The position numbers were made by a program, and so were the translations under genes. From Parasponia andersonii (lineage: Eukaryota; Streptophyta; Magnoliopsida; Rosales; Cannabaceae), in NCBI GenBank assembly GCA_002914805.1, contig JXTB01000475.1, positions 112,649 through 176,648 of the forward strand: a stretch of 64,000 nucleotides of DNA, read 5' to 3'. This document shows, one piece after another, positions 12,107 to 25,900 of the stretch. Position 1 is the stretch's first letter. Every line of letters starts with the position of its first letter. The notes under the pieces are model-generated. The model had not been told where the DNA came from. It saw nothing but the letters and a program-made list of their open reading frames with translations, and searched no databases.

Positions 12107-13005
12107 GATGGTGGGCTATCTTTTATGGCTAGGCTTGATAAGTGGGATGGTAATATTTAGGGACTCTGAATTTGATTTTGGCTTATTGAGGGTGTTTGGT
12201 AAAGGTGGAGTAGGGTTGGTTTCAGTGGTCAGTTCCGAATGAAGTTTGCTAAGGCTGCAGGGTTAGATAAAGTAGCTGAGGGAGGGAGAGGAAAGTGGGG
12301 AGCACGCCTTTGTATTGCCCAGGTTGATTCAGATCTGGTTGTACCATGGAGGTGTAGTGGTGCAGAGGAGGGGCAGAGGCAGGCATGCTGGCCTGTTGGT
12401 TTGGTACCCTCATATGTGGGCCAGAGTAGAAAGAACAAAGAACAGGTTGGTATTGAGGTGATGTCAAAATTTGTTGACTCCGTCTATCCTGGGTTCAATG
12501 GCATTGGGGGGCACTGATGGGAAATCCTTCAGCAACAATGGCTTTCTGGCTACCAGAATAAAATGATTGGGCAATTTGTAAATCTTTGACCCAATTAGCC
12601 GAAGATTGGAACTTTCTCCTGCACGGGGAATTGGATCAAGGATGTTGAGTTTATGACTAATAGATGAGGGAGGATTGGGCTTGGAGGTTGTGTTTGGCAA
12701 GGCGAGGTTTGCTTAGTGGAAGCAATATGGAATGTCACTTTTGGCTTGCATCCAAAAATCATAGAAGGAGTAATCCTTGCCATCGAGGCCCTCAATGGTA
12801 TAGCTTTTTATTTCTCTGCAGGCTTTTTTGATATGGCCAAGCAGGCCATATCTGTGGCAAAAATAAAAGAGAGACTCATACTTGAGCTGCACCCATACCT
12901 TTGAGTTGGTGTCCTTATCAAGGTGAAAACTGGCAAATAGAGGTTTATCCAGCTGAATCTGGACCACCCGATGTGCCCTTCCGCCTTAGAATTCCAATAA
13001 TACAT
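12107..13005 (-). mobile_element. LINE ORF1 remnant (DUF4283 / CCHC zinc knuckle)
   Basis: The minus strand from about 12985 reads HRVVQIQLDKPLFASF, then WVQLKYESLFYFC, HRYGLLGHIKKAC. That is the C-terminal part of plant L1 ORF1 proteins, where KPL...G....WV..KYE.LP.FC..CG..GH....C forms the knuckle; three Cys and the His are visible. Stops and frameshifts interrupt the rest. It lies upstream, in minus-strand sense, of the endonuclease remnant, from which the Mutator-like element separates it. Confidence 0.7.
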
Positions 13006-13859
13006 CTACAACTTAAGAGTGGGTTCAATATCAAAAGTAAAGTCTCTTTTTGTGAAAAATACCCAAAGTAAAGTTAATAAGAAGATTTCTTGATTTTAGG
13101 AAATGTATTAGGAGGTCATATTTATATAAGGACTAAATTTAGCAGCTTCAACTCATTTAATGGATGTTTCAAATAATTTAGTATAGCATTTTTATCTTTT
13201 CTTAAAGCGAAAATTCAAGTATAGTAGCTTTAGTAAATAATTAATCAATTTGACTTTTTTCTTTGGAAAAAAGAAGAAGAAGAAAAAAAAACTAGACAAA
13301 AGAGTGTACTTCCAAAATTGCTCCAAAATCAACTAATTGAAAAATCAAACTATACAGGTACAAAAAGGCAAATCCACCTGCTTGGCAACCAACAAAAACA
13401 AGAATAAATCTCTCAATAGCAGCAAATTTGGAAAGTTCAGAAATAAAACACAGATATAAAAGGTCCACATTGAGACAAGAAAAAGGAAAAAGAGGTAAAA
13501 GAGGTAGAATTGTATATAGTTGTCCTCCTAGCAAATACTTTAATCTCCATCTTTATTGGGAGGTAATAATTCCCAATATAGATGAATTTTATAATATAGT
13601 CTATATATATAAATATTGATATTCAAATAATATATATCAGCACAAACAGACAGGAACTGGCCGTAGAGAAATAGCAGATGGTGGCACCACATGCTCAACT
13701 AGATAACATTATCATAGCTGAACTAAGGACAGGACATATGTCAAGCCCAAGATTGGACCTTAGTTATCCTTATTTATAGTATTGTTATAAGATGTATTAC
13801 ATAGAGTTAGTCCACTGTTTAGTCCCTTTGTTCTATTCAAAAGAAAGTTGGAGCTTTCA
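13006..13859. other. Intergenic DNA and 3' untranslated region of the MADS gene
   Basis: 13006-13600 shows no gene. 13620-13859 lies just downstream of the MADS stop codon on the minus strand. It probably holds the 3' UTR, with A-rich possible poly(A) signals (AATACA, CTATAAATAAGG near 13765-13810). The exact poly(A) site is not visible. Confidence 0.5.
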
Positions 13860-13937
13860 TCACATGGAGTGGGCAGCATGGTCATTTACCTCACTCAACT
13901 GCACTTGCTTTCCTCGGTCACCAACTATTGCCGTAAC
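13860..13937 (-). CDS. MADS gene exon 7 (C-terminus and stop)
   Basis: The acceptor is ATGTTCAG. The exon encodes [18 protein letters not shown] and then DHAAHSM, followed by TGA (13860-13862). A ~25-residue last exon is short, like FLC/MAF proteins. A GAG|GTAAAT inside it (near 13883-13892) could act as an internal donor, but I see no following exon. Confidence 0.86.
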   Translation of the reverse strand, partial: VTAIVGDRGKQVQLSEVNDHAAHSM

Positions 13938-16900
13938 CTGAACATACAAGGATAACTCAGAGAATAACAAAGACTACTTACATATATATACATGTATACA
14001 TATATATATATATATGTGTGTATGTATATAAGTATATAACAGATTATGGAATGGAAACACATGAGTTGAATTCTCTCTTATCAGGTACTGCTCTTAATCA
14101 ATATATTAACCTTGTTTTCTAGGAATTGATTCTCTTCTCTCAGTTGCTTTTCCTGCATCAATGACGATAAATTGCAAGTAAAGTTAGTTCTTAATTGGCC
14201 AACACAACTAAATTTTCTCACTGCATATTTAGTTTATGGCTAAGAATTAGAATGCACTTCCTTTTAGTTCAACTATTTGATTTGTTATAATATTTTGTTG
14301 GTTTTATTCTACTATTGTAATATTTCTGAGTGTATAAACGGAGTCCTGCACATCGAACCATAGGATGAGCTTTCAGCTTAGTAAGAAAATATTATATGTC
14401 TTTTATGTTTTTGGAAGTGTTTCGAGAGAAAGATACCAAAGTAGAAACTTTTATGACCAAGGACAAAGCGAGCCACTTGTCAATCCAATAGGTTACCCGA
14501 AACCATGAAGATTCAAGCTACTCTCTTTGTCATTACAAAATTGTCAACTGTAAGCCAGATTTCTTCCTAGAATTTTCTAAGGTATCAAAATTATGTCCGT
14601 ACAATTTTATAATTATGGAAAATCTCAACAATAGATTAAAACTCAATTTGCATATCTACATGTGTTCTCTTCAAATTCATTCTCCTCTAAAGTTTAGCTT
14701 TTACAGCTACGTGGTGCACATAGTTGGTATGCCACAATCAGGTGTACAGAAACAAAATGAGACAAGCAAAACATTATGATTACAAGATTAAATATGTCAG
14801 TTTGACATGCAAAATAAGATAAACATGTTATCTCTATTTCACTGCTAATACCATATCTAACAACAATAGTCTGAATATCATTGATGCTAATACACTTTGC
14901 CAAAGTACACAACTCACAACATGAACGGTTTGCAAAATTAATGAGGCTTAGCTCATAAGAACTACATAGTTGGAAGTTTGTACCTTCTCAGAAAGTGTTG
15001 TCATAGTCTCCATCATTAGCTCAGTCTGCAGAGTAACAAACTTCAATGAGCGATAAACCATCGGTCCATCTCAAGTCAATTTTGTTATCCTTCTCATAAT
15101 AGTATGTCAAGCTCTAGCAGTATAAGGCTAGTTAAGGTTATGAGTTATTCTTGGACTATAAAGCTATAAGAAAGGACTATCCTTCATCTAGGCATAGAAA
15201 AGTCGAACCATTTTATACATAGAAAATTTGAATCATTCTCTCTCTACAATTAAGGTTTTGGCTTATGACTGTAGAAATGTTGTTCTGTTCTTAGTTTCTT
15301 TTTGGTTGGACCCATGCTCGGTTGTATACATAACAGTTGGCAAGCTTTCTAAGTTTTTAAAAGATTATTTCCAGTATAAATAAGAAATTTTGAATTTCAG
15401 CTTAGCCAACCAAAAAAAAAAAGTAACAACAATTATAAAAGGTAGAAAAAAATTTTCTAGCTTTGAGACGTTCCCTGTTTCCATTTAAAAGGGTTAGTCT
15501 TTTCGTTGGAAAAAGTTTATTCGGAGCTTCTTGTGCCTAGAATAAATTTTGCTTTTCCTAGTTAACTTTTGCCACTGAAATGAGGACACTTTTAGAGCTA
15601 CATCTAGTTATAAGCATTGGCTTGATGTACAAAATTGAATAGGGAGTGGTGTTGAATAATCTAACCTTTCTTAGCCTTATTGGTTTTAATATGGAGTCCA
15701 GTTGTCTCTCAAGATGAGCGAGCTCCTTTGTAGTTAGCTCTTCAATTTTGAGATTGCTTTGTTCAACATCCAAGAAAAAACATTAATAAGCTGAACTATT
15801 ATATTTAAAACATATAGTCATGTTCCTCAAAGACATACCTCATCACTTTCAGCATGTCATCATTTGCCCAGAGTCCATCATATTCTGTATCATATGTCTG
15901 CATGATGAGCAAAAAGAGTGAGGACCTATTGAAAGATGACATGCTTTCTATCTCAATCTAATTATAGGTTTGAAATTCTCCATTTATGATAGTTATTTTC
16001 AGGCACTTTAAAGCTCATATTTCGTGATGACATGAACAAAATGCACCATATTTCTCAAATATGAGTACTTATAAGGTTTATTCCTGTTTAAATGTAAGTA
16101 CATTGAAACTACTATATGAAGTGAAATTAGATTACTACAACTAAGGGTTTAGAACATTTGGTTTTTGTATCATTGTTATTATTATGACCAGAACAAAATG
16201 TATGCTCTCACTATCTTATCATATTGTATGTTTGACTCACTCTCACACTTTGGTGTAAAATAAATGCTCTAATTAGATTAGATTAGATTCCAAGATTTTC
16301 ATTAGATTCAGATTAAAGCATGAAATTATTGTCCAATTCAAATTCTTGCCTTTCTAAATGAGGAATAATATTGTCTATATTCTGGAAGAAATAGAGTTTA
16401 TTGGACAAAATTCTTCTTCAGTTGTGTATAGAGGAATAAGTGTAGTTAACCTTCAGTTTGTCAGAGCTCTCTCCCTCGTTGTCATGCGCCTCATAGTGTT
16501 GAAGGATTTTTCCTAAACTGCAAAGCAGAGTGTTAAGATATAAACACATACAAAATATGTGAATAGAAACATGTGGTCTAAATCTGAAAAAACAACAAGA
16601 ACATATTTTTGAATAACTGTTAAAGTTTTTTTTTTTCCGAGAGAAAAAACATGAAATAAATCACTACAGTAGTTCAATAGAAATACCTCTTTTCAGACCC
16701 TGAGTTTTGGTTGCACTTTCATAACTTTATTAGTTTAACCACTAGTACTTAGTGCAAATGAAAACTAATCTGAAAAATTTTTGGCTTCTCCTTGGTTTGT
16801 CCGCTTATATTCCAAAACCATTATTAAAATTTACCGTTCCTTGTAATGAATGCTTGAGGCATACAAATAGGAGCTCCTTGAGGCTTACCAAGTAAGAAAT

Positions 16901-19900
16901 TCAATAACAAACTCGAATGATAGCTTTATCTTATTTATGATATTGTATTCCTTATCCTTGTCTATTGTTACATTTCCTTACAATATACAATGAATGTATC
17001 TTTTTTGTTCTTATATATAGAAAAAGATATCATCTAATATTTTAGCCTTTCAAATTTTGTACCACAATTCCAAAACTTTGATTCAATGATAAGTATGCAT
17101 CATCACTTCCTTAGTATAGACAATTGAAACCTAGATGAACCATGCCACTTCTTATGTACTAAAACCTAATTGAAGGTGCATGTAGAGTCTTATATCAACA
17201 ATTAAACAACTTGCCACTATCATGCTCCAACATGGTACCAGCTAAAGACAAATAAAATAGAGCAGTCTGGATACTTGAAACCTACATAAACAATTACCAC
17301 TTCTTATGTGGCAAATCCTAAACGAAGGTGCATGTAGAATCTTTTATCGACACTTAAAAAGCTTGCCACAAGCAAGCTCCAACATAATACCAGCTAAAAG
17401 AAAAATAAAATGAAATCAAGAAGTACTGCAGCTAAAAAAACAGGTAAAGATAACTAAACATTTCTTGTAATGGAAATGGTAGTAGCATGTTGGCTAAAAG
17501 AAATACTTAACAAAGTTAGAGGCAGTTGAAGTAGGCTAAATAATCATGTTGATTAGAACGTTTATAGAAAAAGGTTGTTAGATTACCAATCCACCAAAAA
17601 CATAAGTTATTAGGCTTGGATCAAACAAAAAATTACTTCCTGACACTTATTCTTGTGCGGGCTTAAAAGAAAAGAAAATCTTAGCATAGACCCATATCAA
17701 CAAAGAATAAATGCTTACAAACAATATGTCATGTGGTAGCAAGTTGCGAAGTCGTAAATGTAAGGATCCAAAGTCAAGGCCATATGCTCTAATACCATAT
17801 ACATCCCAAAAGCATAATATTATTAGGTGGGCCAACAATGTTAGTTAAGGCCATAATATTATTGGTCCTAGTACTTGGTATTAGGATAAATAATCCCACC
17901 TCCGAAATAATACTACGTAACTAATCCTATTAAGAAGTGTGGGACACTTCATATTATTAGGCCCCATTTCCATTCTACATTCTAATGCTAGTAGAGCGAA
18001 CCTTTAAAAGACTTATATTTTCTTTTCAGTTTTAAATTAGAAGTAAAATACTTTCATTCACATTCCAATTCTAATAGATCCTACTTTTTAAAAAATAATC
18101 TTAATCCAATCAAATACTATACCAAACATAAAATAATATTAAACATATCAGGATCCAAACCAATCTACTCTAATAATCTATCCTATCCCACACACTTGAC
18201 ACACTTTAAAGGTATTGAACTTGTAAGCTACTATAACACATTAACATCATGTTAGGAAGGACAACTACACTAAAGTCTATCTTAGAAATATGTCAGAAGA
18301 AACATTCTCTTTCTTACAACTATCATTTGCCAGTTGTTTGGAGTTTGAATTGTTCATGTCTTCAATAATATGTATGGTGATGGTTCACTTTGCAAATTCT
18401 AGTCTCCAAGATTTTTAAGATATCTTATTTGCAAGTTGCAAATTGTAAATTAATGATATATATTCTCTACCAACTTTTCAATGTACTTTGGAAGGCCACA
18501 ATGTAGAAAAGTAAATGAGTAGCTTAGTTTAATTTAATTAGGTAGTATTTACTTGTACCGTACATGTTAGTTACAAGAATAGATTTATAGGTAGAGCCAA
18601 AAATTTGATAGAACGAAGGCAAAAATAATTATTGGGTTTTACTTGACTTTAAAAGAAAAGTATTAGATGAGACTTCACTTGTAGGAAAGATCTTAACCCA
18701 AAACTTGAGGGTTGGTATACATAAAATCTTATAAGTTTAGGGGCTAAAGATTGATTTTTGAAAAAATTCACATACAACTTAAAAAAAAAAAAAAAAAAAA
18801 AAAACTACCCCTAGCCCCATGTGGCTCCAATCCCTAGATAGGTTATCAATTAAGTGATAGTAAGAAAGATAGGGTATAGAACCCATTCTATTGCATTTAC
18901 AAAGTTGATTATAATTTTAATCTATAATCAAATTTATTTTACATATAAGTCAAATAAAATATCAATATAATATCTCATTTTCTTCAAGAACCGTCGTAGT
19001 TCACTTCTTTTACTCTTTGCTTCAATAACGCATATCTTACTTGACTCATGGTGAAATAATAAGAATAGTACGAGGGAAACAAGAGAAAAATGTGTGCTTA
19101 ATTTTAGTGCACGATTTGTGTCCATATTTGTGTTTCGATTTTGAGAAGCCATAACGATAAAGCAAACAAAATAGGCACAATGACCACCATTTGGAATTTT
19201 GTGGGTAATTTAGCTCAAAAGAAAAAGATCTCTTTTTACATCATCTAAAGATTTAAACTTAATTGTTAATATGTCTCCTAATAGTTTATAAGAATTAGTA
19301 GTTTAACATGCATGATATAAGGATGGGAGAATATGAGTTCATATTATTTCACTTCAATGTGACCATTGTTGGGCTTCTTATAGCTTATCACAAAATATTC
19401 TCTTGTTTGGGTTACCCAGTATTAGGTTTTTTAAAAGTTATTAATATTGTATCCTAATTTGCAAACTTTATATAACTCTATCTCTTTCACTCTATATTTC
19501 ATTGTAAGTCCTAATATGCAATTCAAAATCTTTCTATGTACAAATATGATGCAAAATTAGCCTATCCATACACCCCATAGAGTAAATACTTGGATAAAAT
19601 ATGCAATAAGTCATTAATTCTCCATTAGATGACAATTGTCCTATGCTCTAGTGCATCCGTTTTGACCAAAAATGGCTATGAAAAATCAACTAGAGCAAGT
19701 ATAGGTACTAGAAATATGGCATACTTGAGTTTTTGGAATGTAGATTCTGCCTATTTATTCCAATAGATGCTATATTTTTTCAACTCCTCACTAAAAAGCC
19801 AAAGGATACAACCATACCCCTCCATAAAATGCTGATAATATCCCCTAAAAACCCATGCAACTTTCTTAGGCATTGAAGGTGCAGTCAATTCAACATTGCT

Positions 19901-22900
19901 TTAATCTTCAAGCTAAATCTAGTTAATATTTTAGCATTTGTTCCAATCAAAATTTCTTCCTATTAGCAAAATGATGGTTCATATCTAAGACTTCCAACAC
20001 TTGACCCAAGGGCAACATAATCTTCTACAGAGTGACTATATACTAAAATATTATGAAAGAATACGAGGACAAACCGCCATAGACAGTCTTTTAAAACCAC
20101 ATTCATGAAAGCTTTAAAGGTAGCGGATGCATTGGTTAAACCAAAAGGTATCACAAGAACCTCATAATGGCTTTAATAAGTACAAAATGCAGTCTTGGGT
20201 ATATCATCCTCTTTGACTCTAATTTGGTGAAAGCCAGATTTCATGTTCAACTTCAAAAGGACAATCACGCTATACAATTAATCTAATAACTTGTCAATGA
20301 TTAGGATATGGAACTTATTCGACGTAATCAGCTTATTAAGCACCCAGTTGTCAATATAAAACTTCCAACTTCTATATTTTTTTAACTAACAACATAGGAC
20401 TTGAGAATGGACTAGTGCTCGGTTAAATGATACCAGTCAAAAGTATTTCAAAGACAAGCTTCTCGATCTCATTTTTTAGGGTATTAGTGTGACAACATAC
20501 TAATTGGGGAAGCACTTAGTTGTAAAACAATGGCATGATCACAATACATAGAGGTAAGTCGCCCAACCACACAAACATGGGCTAGAAATATTGTGCTAAA
20601 TCTTGAATTGAGCTGGGAATTGTAATTCTCTCGCAACCTTAGTCTATAGACATGGTGCTCAACTCTACTAACACACCTTCTCCTTGTTCCTTGATCGCCT
20701 TTATCATGTTTATTAAGGAAACCATCATTTTATTCGAGCTAGTGCCTCATTGTAACATGATCGCCACATTTCCTCCCTTGAACTACATAGATAATATCTT
20801 CTAGTTAATTTTCAATCCACATAATATCTCAAGCCACTTCATACAAAAATTGACATCTGAGCTCCCTAATTTTCAAGGGAGAAAATCCTACATGATATCA
20901 ATATTCTAAACAATAAACATTACTCCTTTGCAAATCCCCTAACCTTGCACAATTAGGTGGATGCCCATTAGAATCCACTAGCCAATAGCTACTAGTAGCT
21001 TATCACGAAATGCCTAATCGCTCCACTACTTCCACCAAAATGACATTTTGTTGGGCGATTTTATTACGAATTTTTATTGTCTTTGCAATCGTCAATCCCA
21101 CCACTAAATTCATAGACAATTAGACTTTGTTGTCCACCCCTAGAGATACGTCAGTGCCTTCATCCCCTACTCCTTCTACCACTTCCAAGTTCTCTATGTC
21201 ATCATTAACAACCAACACTTGCAATGCTTTATTCTTGAGCGATGACCGATAATGTACTTTTTATCACATCAAAAGTATATATTCTTTTCTCTTTTTAAAC
21301 GTTACTCTACATTAATGAGTCTCTTAAAGGAAAAGAGACAATCTAACCTAAGGGTCTAGTGGTAGGAGTAAAGACAAGTTGGATTGAAAGTAGTTACGAT
21401 ACTATTGGAGGACAAAAATTTGAGAAGGACCCTTAGGCTTTAAAAGGGCAAGGCTCTATCTAGATTGACCCAACAAGACATTGCGGTTCTCCACCCTTTC
21501 GGCTAAATCCATGATCTGAACCGATTGTGAGAGCTTATGCTCGACCCTAATTTCAGGACTTATCCTATTAATGAATGTCTTCTCTAATATCTGTTCAAAC
21601 ATCATGTGCAATTAAGACAAAAGGCTTCAAATATCTGCTTGTACTCACTGACATCTTGCTAGAGAGCAAGGTACTACTCACAAGTCGTTCCTTTCTACGA
21701 CAACTGAAACTAGTTAGATAACAACATCTTAAGCTCCCTTCATTAGCATATGGGACACCTCCAATCGGCCCATTGGAATAACACCATGGCTTTCCCATCA
21801 AGACTAATTACTGTCGCCGAAAGCTTCTTGAACTCAGATAGAAGATTCAAGAAAAATGAAAGATTTTAGAGAGAAACTTATTGATTTTGATTCATACTTA
21901 AACTATAAAGATGGATTAGTATTTAAAGGAAAAAATACAATATTTCAACCAACAAAATGTGAGAAGACAACGGCTATATCAATAATTAAGGTATGACTAT
22001 ATAAGGGCTATAATAATCTAAATATAAAGGAATGAGTTCCAACACTATCCCTCAACTTGGAGCGAAAATACTTTACATTCCTACCTTACTAATGGATTGT
22101 TAGAAAGTAATATTAGGAAAGTCGTTTGTAAGAACATCAACTAGTTGACTGTAGAAATAAATATAAAGAATGTATATCAACCCTGATTCAACTTTTTCTT
22201 TGACGAAATATTTGAAACTCTCATAATGTTTAATCCTGTCATGTTGAATAGGGACGAAAGCAATATTGTAGTTGTTTTGTTGTCATAAGAAAGCGTCATA
22301 GGTCTTTCTATATTTGTCTTTAAGTCAGATAGAATTATTTCACCCATAATAGTTCACATATTCCTTGTGTCATTGCACTAAATTCTACCTCTGTACTTGA
22401 ATAGGCTATAACCTATTGTTTTTTCCTTCTCCAGGTAACCAAGTTTCCACCTAGGAAAGTACAATATCCAGTAGTTGATCTTTGGTTAACTTTGGAGCCA
22501 GCCTAATATGCATCTATATAAGGCTCAAGTCTGCAGTCCTTGCTTTTTTAAAATAAAAAATCTTTTCCCGATGAATCATTTAAGTATCTCAGGATTCTAT
22601 AAATTGGTTCAAGGTGGATTTTGAGAGAAGCGCATAAATTGACTAAAAACACTAGCAACAAAGGAAATGTTAGGCTTAGTATGTGATAGATAAATTAGTT
22701 TTCCCATTATCCTTTGATATTCTCTTGTTTCTACTATGTTCTCTTGTTTCTACTATTTCTTCTTCTCCTAATCTTTCTCCAAGTCGATGATTTGCTTTAA
22801 TTAGAGTGTCAATTGGTTTGCAGCCAATCACATCAACTTCCTAAAGAAGATCTTGCATGTATTTCTATTGTGAAATAAAGATCATATGTCGAGAACTCGC

Positions 22901-25900
22901 TACCTTAGTTCCTAGAAAATATCTCAAGTTTTCAAGAATTTTTATCTCAAATTTCTTTGCAAGGTAGGTTTTTAAACCAGCCATTTCTTCATGGTCATCA
23001 CTAGCGATGATGATATCATCCACGAACATAATCAAGACTAGTTTTTCCTTTTGTAGATGTCTTTATGAACAATGTGTGATCTTATTGAATTTAAAGTACC
23101 TTTTTTTATAGAAGCTCTTAATGGATCTTCCAAATCACGCTTGTGGTGATTGTTTCAACCCATAAATTGACCATTTACACGCTTTTTTCTTTTCCAAATT
23201 TATTTAATATCTTGGTCAAATATTTGTGTTTACTTCTTCTTCCAAATCTCCACATAAGAAGGTATTCTTCATATAGACTTCATGAAAAAGGCTAGTCCTT
23301 TGTTGCTATTAATGATAACAAGATTCTAATAGTGTTGATCGCAGCAACAAGTGCAAAACTTTCATGATAATCGATTCCATAAGTTTATGTATATCTTTTT
23401 GTAATAAGTCTTACCTTATACCTATTAATGGATCCATCAGGATTATTTTTGACAGTAAAAACTCATTTGCATCCATCAACTTTTTTGTCATCTGGCAAAC
23501 TCCATGCCTAATTTTTTCCAAGGCTTCATTGAGTCTTAATGATGAAATATGTTGAATATAGTCATAACTTCCGACTTGTTCTTCATCAAATATACCCACG
23601 TAGTCCTAGTACAATCATCAATGAACATAACAAACCATTGAGAGCTAAAAATATGGTAACACAAGATGGTCCACAAATATTGGAGTGAATTAAACTAAAT
23701 AAAGAAAGAAACTAGATTTCTTTTATAGGAAAACTGACACAGTGATGTTTAACAAGAATACATCACTCACAATAAAAATTGTTAGAATCAAAATTTTCAA
23801 TAGAAATATTCCCTTTAAATAGAGTAATAGGTGGATGTCCTAATTGGATATGCAAATAATAAATCTAATCTAGCTTTATTTTATGTGAAACAAAACACTA
23901 AGAATAGTTTTCATCTTTTAACCCTAAATTGCCTAGATAATAAAGCATATTTCTCAACTTACCAAGTTTAATTATCTTACTTGATTGGTCTAGGAAAAAA
24001 CAACCCGATGCAGTAAATTTGATTGAACAATTCAAGTTATTTGTGAACTTCCCAATGGATAACAAATCATAATTTATATTCGGGTCATGTAGCATAGATC
24101 TTAGAATAATATTCATTGAGATCTTAACAATACCTTAAGCAGTAATTGTGGAGAAAGATCCATCAGCTACTTTGATGTTTTGTTTTCTAGATTATTGTGA
24201 ATCGTTAAGAATAATATTGGGAATGTCAATCATATGATCAGAAACACTTGAATTGATTATCCAGATAGTTTGGTTATTTTCAAGTCGATTTGGACTATGT
24301 ATTTCTGAGAAAGCCATGAAAAAAGAACCTCTATTTTCATATTTATGGTTGGAATTAGAGATGTCCAGTTCATTCAGTACTTGTTTGAGCCTCACTATAT
24401 CTTGTTGACCAAGTTCTAGATAAACATCAGCTCAAGAATTGTTTGCGGCATTAGTTAGTGTTTATTTGGCAACTTTAAACATGACAAAGAGAGAAAGAAC
24501 GACCAAGAGAGCAACAGAAGTGGAGACTAATGCAATTAATACCCACGAAAAAAAGTCTTATAAGTGAAATAAATATGAAGAGCAATTATAGCCCAAAAAA
24601 TGAAGCCGACAAACCTAACAGAGCTCTAGTAATTAGAGCAACGAGCCTTAACTTTGGCAAAGCCAGTTGAGAGTAGCTAAAACGACAACAGAGTCAGTAA
24701 TACATATGAAAAATTCTAAAAGGAAACAGATCAGGGATGAAGTCTATAAAAACATTGGAGTGGTGGTGTGGCAATACGGTCAGCAATGAAAGCCCAAAAG
24801 AACATATACAAGACTCAGTAATGAAGGCTAAGAGAAATTACTTTGCTTTAGGTTCTAAAATAATGCACTAATCAGGAATGAAAAATGAAAAGAAATCCCA
24901 AAAAACCTAATTTGTCTCTAATACCATAAACGATTTTAGAGAGAAAACTATTTATTTTCATTCATGCTTAGACCCTATAGATGGGTTAGTATTTAAAGGA
25001 ATAAAATATAACTTCCCAACTAACAAAATGAAAGGAAACAATGACTACAACAAGAATTAAGCTATAACAGTATAATGGCCATAATGATCTCAATATAGAG
25101 GAATGAGTTCCAATAGAAAAGAACCGCTCAGCTCGAAATACCCAACCATCGGGCCGGGGTTGACTCTTTCAGACAATAGTTTGTCAAGTTTGCAAACCAA
25201 AACATATAGAGTCACCCAATTAGAAGTATGCCGTGACACGAGGCATGGTAAGAGTTAGAGTAACAAAATCCATGAGCACCGTAATGGATTTGTACTGTCA
25301 CTTTTCTTAGGCATCACTGGATTGGGCCTCGAATTAATTAAGATGTGTATGACGTGATCGTAGAAAGTCATCTACGCTATGAGGGAATCCAACGTCGATC
25401 CCAAGCTGATAAATTTTGAAGCTCGCTCTAGACCAAATCTAAACTATCCTGGACCTCTACTATGCGCTCTTTCACACAACCCATCATTCTTCTATCTTTT
25501 TTGGAGCCATAATTCTAAGGAAGTGCTCTGATATCACAATTGATGAGAACTAGAACTATAAATTAAGTGTAATTATTGGATATATTGATATTTAATTAGG
25601 AGAGCGCCCGAGTACACAGGTTTGCATAGGCATTTGAGAAGCCTAGCTCTCTCCTCACGAAACCAGCTCTTAATCACCCTAGAAAATACCTTGCCTATGA
25701 CTACTCTAACTTTCCTTTTTTTTTCGTACCTTAGTACCGTCTTCCGAAATAAGGGTATAATGCAACAATTCTAACCAATTGTTGATTTGGCCTAACAAAC
25801 AAAACTAGACTAAAATACTCTTAACCTAATACCCAACCTTCTAGGCATTATTTTTGGCTTACCTCACATATGTGAATATAATATGGGTCTTACTATATTA

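Larger units (their letters stand above)
21862..25113 (-). mobile_element. Ty1/copia retrotransposon, internally decayed, nested in the gypsy element
   Basis: Two direct LTRs of ~181 bp bound it (21862-22042 and 24932-25113). Just inside the 5' LTR, the minus strand has TGGTATTAGAGA, an initiator-tRNA-Met primer site. Just inside the 3' LTR is the purine tract AAGTTGAGGGATAG. Coding remnants run in order: a protease-type [11 protein letters not shown] (about 24265), [17 protein letters not shown] (about 24080), start of the reverse transcriptase ([17 protein letters not shown], about 23540), [10 protein letters not shown] (about 22920) and an RNase H end with VTWRRKKQ (about 22435). At ~3.25 kb it is shorter than a complete copia element. 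The flanks carry GAAAA-like bases, a probable 5-bp target duplication. Confidence 0.82.

Noticed and set aside
17647..17838. 63-codon minus-strand ORF
   Set aside because: It overlaps a copia-type primer site and has no domain; it is probably chance.
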